From positions 238,346,750-238,410,749 of the forward strand of contig CATIUR010000001.1 in assembly GCA_949592205.1 (NCBI GenBank): a DNA stretch of 64,000 nt. The letters run 5' to 3'. Positions 58,334 to 64,000 of the stretch are shown here, piece after piece. The translations under genes were made by a program, and so were the position numbers. How positions within the stretch are numbered: the stretch's first letter is position 1; each line of letters opens with the position of its first letter. Under the pieces are notes generated by a model. It was not told where the DNA came from, ran no database searches, and worked only from the letters and a program-made list of their open reading frames with translations. The DNA comes from Helichrysum umbraculigerum (Eukaryota; Streptophyta; Magnoliopsida; Asterales; Asteraceae).

Positions 58334-59841
58334 TGAAACAACCTATGGGAGAAGATCTTGGTCTTGTAGATTCTGTGCAGGAAATAATTGAAGAACACCT
58401 GGAAGAGATCCTCGTAGTAAGCAGCATTAACCCCCTTCCTAATACTATCATCACTTCAAGAGTACTCTGTGAAGAAGGTGCGGGTCTATGCTCAGCTATC
58501 TCGGATTCTTCCAACGCATCTGGAGAGTTACTATTTCCTTTAAAGAATTCTGAGCCGTTGCTCAACTCCATCTTGACTGCTTCACTTGGATATGGCACTC
58601 CTGTCACTCTACTACGAAGGAACCCGACTTCTGAAGTAGATCATTCATCTCTCTCAAGGGAAGAAATTCTGAAGACTCTTAAAGACATGGAGTCAATGCT
58701 TAAAACACCTGCTTTGCAACTATCTGAAGGTTGTGAAAATCTTAATCCAGAAATCACCATCAGCGAGTCTTCATCAGCTCAATTCCAGAGATTTGCAACA
58801 ACTGACAAAGGAAAAGAAATAATCACTGAAGAAAATGCAATCTCTCAATCTTCCCAAGTAAAATATGAGCTGAAAAAAGATGAGATGTCCAACAATACAA
58901 AATGGGTTGAGATAGCGTCAGCCGACATTCCGGAATCACCTGCAATGGAGTCAGATTATCAAACAACATACGACGAGCTTAAAAGAGACGAGATTGCTAG
59001 GATGAAACCATCTACTGAAGAACCACCCGAATTGGAACTAAAGGAACTTCCCCCACACCTTGAATATGCTTTTCTTGAAGGAACTTCGCACTTACCGGTT
59101 ATCATATCTAATGAATTGAAGCCCGAAGAGAAAGCAAGGCTGGTACAGGTTCTAAAGTCACACAAGAAGGTAATTGCTTGGAAGATCTCTGACATACAAG
59201 GGATTAGTCCAAACTACTGCACGCATAAAATATTAATGGAAAACGACTTCAGACCATCAGTTCAAAGGCAAAGGAGAGTCAACCCGAAGATTCAAGACGT
59301 TGTGAAAAAGGAGGTTATCAAACTCCTGGATGCTGGTCTGATCTACCCTATCTCAGATTCCCCATGGGTTAGCCCAGTTCAAGTCGTCCCAAAGAAAGGA
59401 GGCATGACGGTCATCGCTAACGAAAACGATGAATCAATTCCAACACGAACCGTCAATGGTTGGAGGGTGTGTATCGACTATCGGAAATTGAATGAAGCTA
59501 CACGCAAAGATCATTTCCCTCTACCATTCATTGATCAGATGCTCGAAAGACTGTCAGGGAACGAATTCTATTGCTTCCTTGATGGCTTCTCAGGCTATTT
59601 TCAGATACCTCTCGATCCGAAGGACCAAGAAAAGACGACGTTCACTTGTCCCTATGGAACATTTGCTTACCGACTTATGCCTTTTGGTTTATGTAATGCA
59701 CCTGCGACTTTTCAAAGATGCATGGTAGCAATCTTCCACGACATGATTGAACAATGCATGGAAGTGTTCATGGACGATTTCTCAGTTTTTGGGGATTCGT
59801 TCACCACTTGTCTTTCTAACTTGGATAGGATGCTTGCTTGA
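58333..59841 (+). pseudogene. Element E reverse transcriptase (first part)
   Basis: The open frame of 502 codons starts in the protease-RT linker and holds LLDAGLIYPISDSPWVSPV, WRVCIDYRKLNEATRKDHFP, FCFLDGFSGYFQIP-like (here YCFLDGFSGYFQIP), YGTFAYRLMPFGLCNAPATF and FMDDFSVFG (the catalytic DD). Reverse transcription copies element RNA into DNA. The frame ends at TGA 59839-59841 where relatives have Arg, so the likely change is CGA to TGA. Confidence 0.9.
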
Positions 59842-60385
59842 TGTGAAGAATCAAACCTAGTTATGAATTGGGAGAATGTCACTTCATGGTGAAAGAAGGC
59901 ATAGTTCTTGGACACCGCATTTCAAAATCTGAAATTGAAGTTGACAAAGCAAAAGTTGAGACTATCTCGAAGCTTCCACCCCCTACTTCTGTGAAAGCCA
60001 TCCGAAGTTTTCTAGGTCACGCCGGATCTACCGTCACTTTATTAAGGATTTCTCTAAGATCTCTCGACCTATGACTCACCTTCTCGAAAAAGATACTCCG
60101 TTTGACTTTACAGATGAATGTCTCAAAGCTTTTAACTACCTGAAAGATCAGCTTGTACATACACCGATCATGGTTGCCCCCGATTGGAGTCTTGCATTTG
60201 AGATCATGTGCGACGCCAGTGATTTCGCTGTTGGAGCTGTACTAGGATAGCGGAAGGAGAAACACTTTCAACCAATATACTAGGCCAGCAAAACGCTCAC
60301 AGATGCTCAAGAAAACTACACCACTACAGAAAAGGAGCTGCTTGCGGTAGTATTTGCTTTTGATAAATTTCGTTCTTATCTAATC
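59842..60385 (+). pseudogene. Element E reverse transcriptase end and RNase H start, broken
   Basis: The connection and RNase H are spread over frames. CHFMVKEGIVLGHRIS and KAIRSFLGHAG lie in 59868-60030. Single-base losses near 59876 and 60028 shift the frame. Then ICDAS-type MCDASDFAVGAVLG (near 60208) starts RNase H. Stops TAG at 60248-60250 and 60281-60283 follow, then TTEKELLAVVFAFDKFRSYL continues to the next frame piece. Confidence 0.85.
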
Positions 60386-61270
60386 TTGTCCAAAACTATT
60401 GTCTATACAGATCACTCCGCTTTGAAATACCTTTTCAAGAAGCAAGATGCTAAACCGCGCCTTCTACGATGGATTCTACTCCTACAAGAATTTGATATTG
60501 AGATTAAAGATAAGAAAGGAGCAGAAAACGTCGCGGCCGATCATCTTAGCCGATTGGAAAATCCATCAATGGAGAAGTTGCACGAGAAAGATATTCAAGA
60601 TCAGTTCCCCGAAGAACAACTCATGACTATAGGAGGCTACCAACAAGGATCACAGTTCACACACAACCCTTGGTATGCCGACTTCGCCAATTATCTGGTA
60701 GGAAACATCGTACCAAAAGGAATGCCAACCTCTCAGAAACAAAAATTCTTCCGCGATGTCAAGAACTTTTTTTGGAACGATCCTTATCTCTTTAAGGTTT
60801 GTCCCGATCAACTTATTCGAAGATGCGTCGATGGGAAGGAGGCAGAACAAATTCTACACCAGAGCCACCACGGACCTACTGGAGGACACCATGGCAACAA
60901 AATGACTGCACGAAAGGTTTACGATGCCGGCTTTTATTGGCCAACCATATTCCGAGATGCTTGCGACCTGGTAAAGCGCTGTGATATTTTCCAAAGGCAA
61001 GGCAATATCTCATCCCGAAACGAAATGCCACTTACTAATATCCAGGCCGTGGAGATCTTTGATATCTGGGGATTAGATTTTATGGGACCATTCCCTAAGT
61101 CTAACGGTAAAGAGTGCATCTTAGTCGCAGTTGACTACGTCTCCAGGTGGGCCGAAGCTCAAGCTTTTCCGACCAACGATTCGAAAGTAGTAACCCAGTT
61201 CCACAAAAACCTGTTCAGTCGATTTGGAACTCCTAGAGCTATAATCAGTGATCGTGGCACGCATTTCTAG
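60386..61270 (+). pseudogene. Element E RNase H end and integrase N-terminal and core domains
   Basis: The 294-codon frame begins with the RNase H end (YTDHSALKYLF, ADHLSRLENP). The integrase follows with an HHCC zinc finger (HQSHHGPTGGHHG ... KRCDIFQRQGN) and the core with GLDFMGPFP and ISDRGTHF (two of three catalytic acids). The last Cys of the zinc finger, expected in CDxCQR, is Phe here. The frame ends at TAG 61268-61270. Confidence 0.9.
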
Positions 61271-61942
61271 AATACTCAATTCATGCGAGTGCTGCAGCAG
61301 TATGGTGTCACTCACAAAACTTTGACAGCTTACCATCCACAAACAAATGGGCAAGCTGAAGTGACAAATCGGGCTTTGAAAAGGATATTGGAACGAACTG
61401 TCGAAAATCACGGGCATAGGTGGGCCGAAAAATTAGACGATGCGTTGTGGGAATTCAGAACTGCCTACAAAACACCATTAGGAACCACACCGTATCGGCT
61501 AGTCTACGGAAAGGCATGTCACCTACCAATTAAGTTGGAATATCGGGCTTACTGGGCATTAAAACACTGCAACTTGGAAATTTTAGCAGCTGGAGAACAA
61601 CGGAGAATGCAGTTGAATGAGTTAGCAGAGCTAAGGGACCAGGCGTACGACAGTTCGCTAAGCTTTAAAGAAAGAACTAAAAGGGTCCACGATGCTAAAT
61701 TGAAGTCTTCTAGGTTCAAACAAGGAGATAAAGTGCTGCTCTTCAATTCACGATTCAAGAAATTCTCCGGTAAATTCAAAAGTAGGTGGAGCGGACCATT
61801 CATAATCTCAAAGGTATTTCCCTATGGCGCAATCGAACTCGAAGCTCCAGAAGGTAATTTTAAGGTTAATGGTCATCGCTTAAAGCATTATGTTGAAGAC
61901 TTTCACGTCAGGGAAGACGTCTACATCTTTGAACCTCCATGA
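61271..61942 (+). pseudogene. Element E integrase C-terminal part
   Basis: This continues in frame after the TAG. AYHPQTNGQAEVTNRALKRI holds the third catalytic acid (E), followed by WEFRTAYKTPLGTTPYRLVY, KACHLPIKLEYRAYWAL and the C-terminal region FKQGDKVLLFNSRFKKFSGK with WSGPF. The fragment ends DVYIFEPP at 61942. Confidence 0.9.
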
Positions 61943-62272
61943 GTCTTCAAGAAAGGTACAAAGAGTCAAGCTAGAGACTCGTAAAACAAGCGCTCTTGGG
62001 AGGCACCCCAAGCTTATCTTTACTTTTCTGTCAAATTTTTACTTCTTATTTATTTTTGTTAAGTATGATTATCTCTAACGAAATTTCAGGATTTGCTACT
62101 TATCAGACTACAAACTTCAAATTTTTACAAAATTAGAAATAAGTTTTAAAAATGCAAATGCCAGAACTCTGATAACAGAAATCTTTATAAAACATCTTCA
62201 CACTGTCATCAGATCTCTGTGCATTTGTATTCATCATTTTATGCATTACCTGTTTATTTTGTTTGTTTTACG

Positions 62273-62941
62273 ATGGATAGCTCCAGTGACACCAGAGAGA
62301 TCATAGCTGAGATACCACCGAGACGTCGCAGAGATCGCAGACGAGGACGTAGAGCACGCAGGACCATGCCCACTATTCACGAGGAGGACCTTACTGATGT
62401 CCCGATCACTCATGAGGAGCCATCCGTTGAGAGACCCCCATCACCTGTTCACCAGTCAGCTCCCATACCCACTCTTGACTATGGGATTACACTAGCTGAC
62501 CCGGTTGCAGCCTGGGCCCTCTTTCGGACACTCCACCTTCAGCATGACATCATGTCCACCCTCTATGTGCATGTAGGGCTTCCGAGGCCTTCTGACTGTC
62601 CGTTCCATCTTGGTCCGGACCCAGGACCGTCTCGCCTGCCCTGGTCATTCTTCCCTCCTGCTGGACCGTTCACTGCTGGACCTTCCACTACTCCGCCTGC
62701 TGCTGTTGAGCCTGCCATGTCATCAGGGAGTGTATCAGCAGAGCCTTCACCTACTGAGCAGTTGATGGCTATGTTGGATGTCTTTAGCCCACCTCACGCT
62801 CATGCTTCTGCTGGTATTACCCAGGACCGTCTCGCGAGCATGGATGCGATGGAGGAGCCTACACCATCACCCACCTCAGTCCTTGCTGCTGCTATTGCTG
62901 CCTTCGATCCTGACAGCGATGATCTACTTGATGACTTTTAG
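62273..62941 (+). CDS. Extra ORF of Athila-like element E, function unknown
   Basis: This ORF of 222 residues starts at the ATG 62273 (MDSSSDTREI); the frame is also open upstream from 62219, and I prefer the later ATG because the upstream sequence looks like leader. The N-terminus has a very basic cluster (RRRRDRRRGRRARR), the middle is Pro-rich, and the C-terminus is acidic (DPDSDDLLDDF). Some Athila elements carry an ORF after pol, sometimes called env-like. I see no signal peptide, transmembrane segment or known fold, so an envelope role is not supported. The basic cluster could bind nucleic acid or act as a nuclear signal. It is uninterrupted even though gag-pol is broken. Confidence 0.5.
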   Translation: MDSSSDTREIIAEIPPRRRRDRRRGRRARRTMPTIHEEDLTDVPITHEEPSVERPPSPVHQSAPIPTLDYGITLADPVAAWALFRTLHLQHDIMSTLYVHVGLPRPSDCPFHLGPDPGPSRLPWSFFPPAGPFTAGPSTTPPAAVEPAMSSGSVSAEPSPTEQLMAMLDVFSPPHAHASAGITQDRLASMDAMEEPTPSPTSVLAAAIAAFDPDSDDLLDDF

Positions 62942-63529
62942 TTTATTCTATTTATCTTATTTCAGTACTTAGATTTTTTTTTATATAACTCTTTGTTATT
63001 TTCGAGATATGACGTTGTGTTGATGTTTATTGCAGAACTTAGCTTTTTGTGGAATGGATAATCTTACACGAGACTGGTCCTCCAAATCCAGCATATCACA
63101 CGCACCATTTCTACACTAATCTGGTCCTGTCCAGTAAACAGAATGGGGAGTATTTTAAACCTTTCTCCGTTTATAATGATTCTTTGTTTACTTAAGTTTG
63201 TGTGTTTATAATCGATGCCTCATCCTAACTTATCACTAAGTGTGGGATTCCAGCCCGAAACAAACACCTAGAAAATATTTACTTACATGTTCAAACTCTA
63301 AGTGTGGGATTTAACTTGTAAAATCTCAACTCAAGAGAACATTAGGGACAATGTTCTTCTAAGTGTGGGATGGTAGGTATGGAATACCTTGGATAAACGA
63401 TTTTATGTCTACATGGCATATCTCAGAAAATATTCCCTAAAATTTTTCAAATTTTTCAAAAATATTTTTCAATTAAACTAAAATATGAGCTAAATCTTGC
63501 GATTAACTCTAAATTTTTGAGTTTTGGTA
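62942..63529 (+). other. Element E 3' untranslated region with three CTAAGTGTGGGAT repeats
   Basis: CTAAGTGTGGGAT occurs at about 63236, 63298 and 63359. The word is frequent in Athila-type elements between the last ORF and the 3' LTR. The region is otherwise AT-rich and has no ORF. Confidence 0.7.
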
Positions 63530-64000
63530 TGCGATCGCACCCCGAACGGTCGGTTCAGGAATCGCTTCCTGTCGTCGTCGGACCTCGCGCTCGAGGCGGG
63601 TGATCAGAGGGTTTTAAATTTATATTTTGCCGGGAAGCCTAAGTTTTATTACTACCTATTGCTCTAAGGGTATTAGGGTAGTAAGCGGTAAGTCTGACTC
63701 AGGTGTCGTTCTTAAAATCGGAGCGAATCGAAATGAATTGAATACCTCAGAGAATAGCAGCTAATAGGATGGGTTTAATAGAGCAGGTAGGGTTTGTTTT
63801 TGGTATTTTCTAATTTAACTAAGATGCAGGAAAGTAAATACTACACTACGGATATGGTAAGCAGATAGATAGAGTTGTGATTGCTGAAGTTTCAATATTC
63901 AGGTTTCGGGATGATGTTCATTATAAAAGATGATTGGAGACTTGCCTTAAATACTATCAACAGAGGTTGGGTGTAAACACTAGCACCCTACGATTTAAAG
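63530..64000 (-). repeat. Reverse-oriented Athila-type LTR, partial
   Basis: Read on the minus strand, the segment matches the last part of E's 5' LTR (about 55850-56170) in order: AAGAACG(A/T)CACCTGAGTCA, TACCGCTTACT, TTAAAACTTAGG or ATAAAACTTAGG, ATAAAT/TATAAAT, and an end in CA (TGCGATCGCA here, CCGCGACA in E). The plus-strand left edge TGCGATCGC would be the LTR's 3' end, so the element lies on the minus strand and continues outside the window. Divergence from E is considerable, so it is a relative and not a direct copy. Confidence 0.65.

Larger units (their letters stand above)
53133..63529 (+). mobile_element. Element E: Athila-like Gypsy retrotransposon, 3' LTR outside the window
   Basis: E starts TGATGTGACCC directly at the break in Copia D. 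It has a long 5' LTR, the primer site TGGCGCCGCTGCCGGGGA, gag, pol in Gypsy order (protease, reverse transcriptase, RNase H, integrase), an extra ORF, and a 3' untranslated region with the family's CTAAGTGTGGGAT repeats. Gag and pol resemble Athila. The frame is broken by several stops and shifts, so E cannot act alone. Its downstream end is interrupted by a reverse-oriented Athila-type LTR at 63530. Confidence 0.88.

Overview
The window is plant nuclear DNA. The host genes have GT-AG introns and plant-specific families: a TMK-type receptor kinase and F-box/FBA proteins. The repeats are plant LTR-retrotransposon clades (Copia, Athila-like Gypsy) and plant MITE types. The F-box subfamily and the Copia sequences look most like those I know from asterids, probably Asteraceae; that is an inference from family resemblance and was not searched.

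Layout. 1-20072 is a three-deep nest of LTR elements. The outer one is a decayed Tork-like Copia (A), with its 5' LTR cut by the window edge and its 3' LTR at 19256-20072. Inside it sits a coding-free Gypsy-type element (L, 722-15471, target duplication GCGGT). Inside L's 5' LTR sits a minus-strand SIRE-like Copia (B, 1297-10716, target duplication GAATT). 20073-31500 is a graveyard of DNA transposons and exon-sized pieces of host genes (an HDA9-type histone deacetylase, an SFR2-like galactolipid enzyme and an ACA-type Ca2+ pump). It includes a 1.67-kb foldback MULE with a perfect 9-bp target duplication, a long nested hairpin, a decayed hAT transposase, and a Stowaway MITE inside another hAT-like MITE.

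31601-39002 holds three direct tandem F-box genes about 3.1 kb apart. Copy 3 is intact. Copies 1 and 2 are broken at almost the same place near the C-terminus, by a frameshift and a nonsense codon respectively. Copies 2 and 3 carry an intron immediately after the ATG; the copy-2 intron contains a MULE-type MITE. 39957-41672 holds two more MITE-like elements. 42980-46341 is a two-exon TMK-type LRR receptor kinase, the best-preserved host gene here.

47.5-64.0 kb is a second nest. Copia D has a hAT element in its leader (47933-49267), and that hAT element contains a Tourist-like MITE. D's RNase H region is cut at about 53133 by an Athila-like Gypsy element (E, 53133 to at least 63529). E carries a minus-strand LTR-like insertion in its 5' LTR, multiple stop codons in gag-pol and an extra ORF after integrase. 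At 63530 a related Athila-type LTR begins in the opposite orientation and runs off the window.

The probable working genes are the TMK kinase (apoplastic and auxin-type signalling at the plasma membrane in characterised family members) and F-box copy 3 (SCF ubiquitin ligase substrate receptor). Nearly everything else is mobile DNA at different stages of decay. I saw no tRNA, rRNA or CRISPR array.
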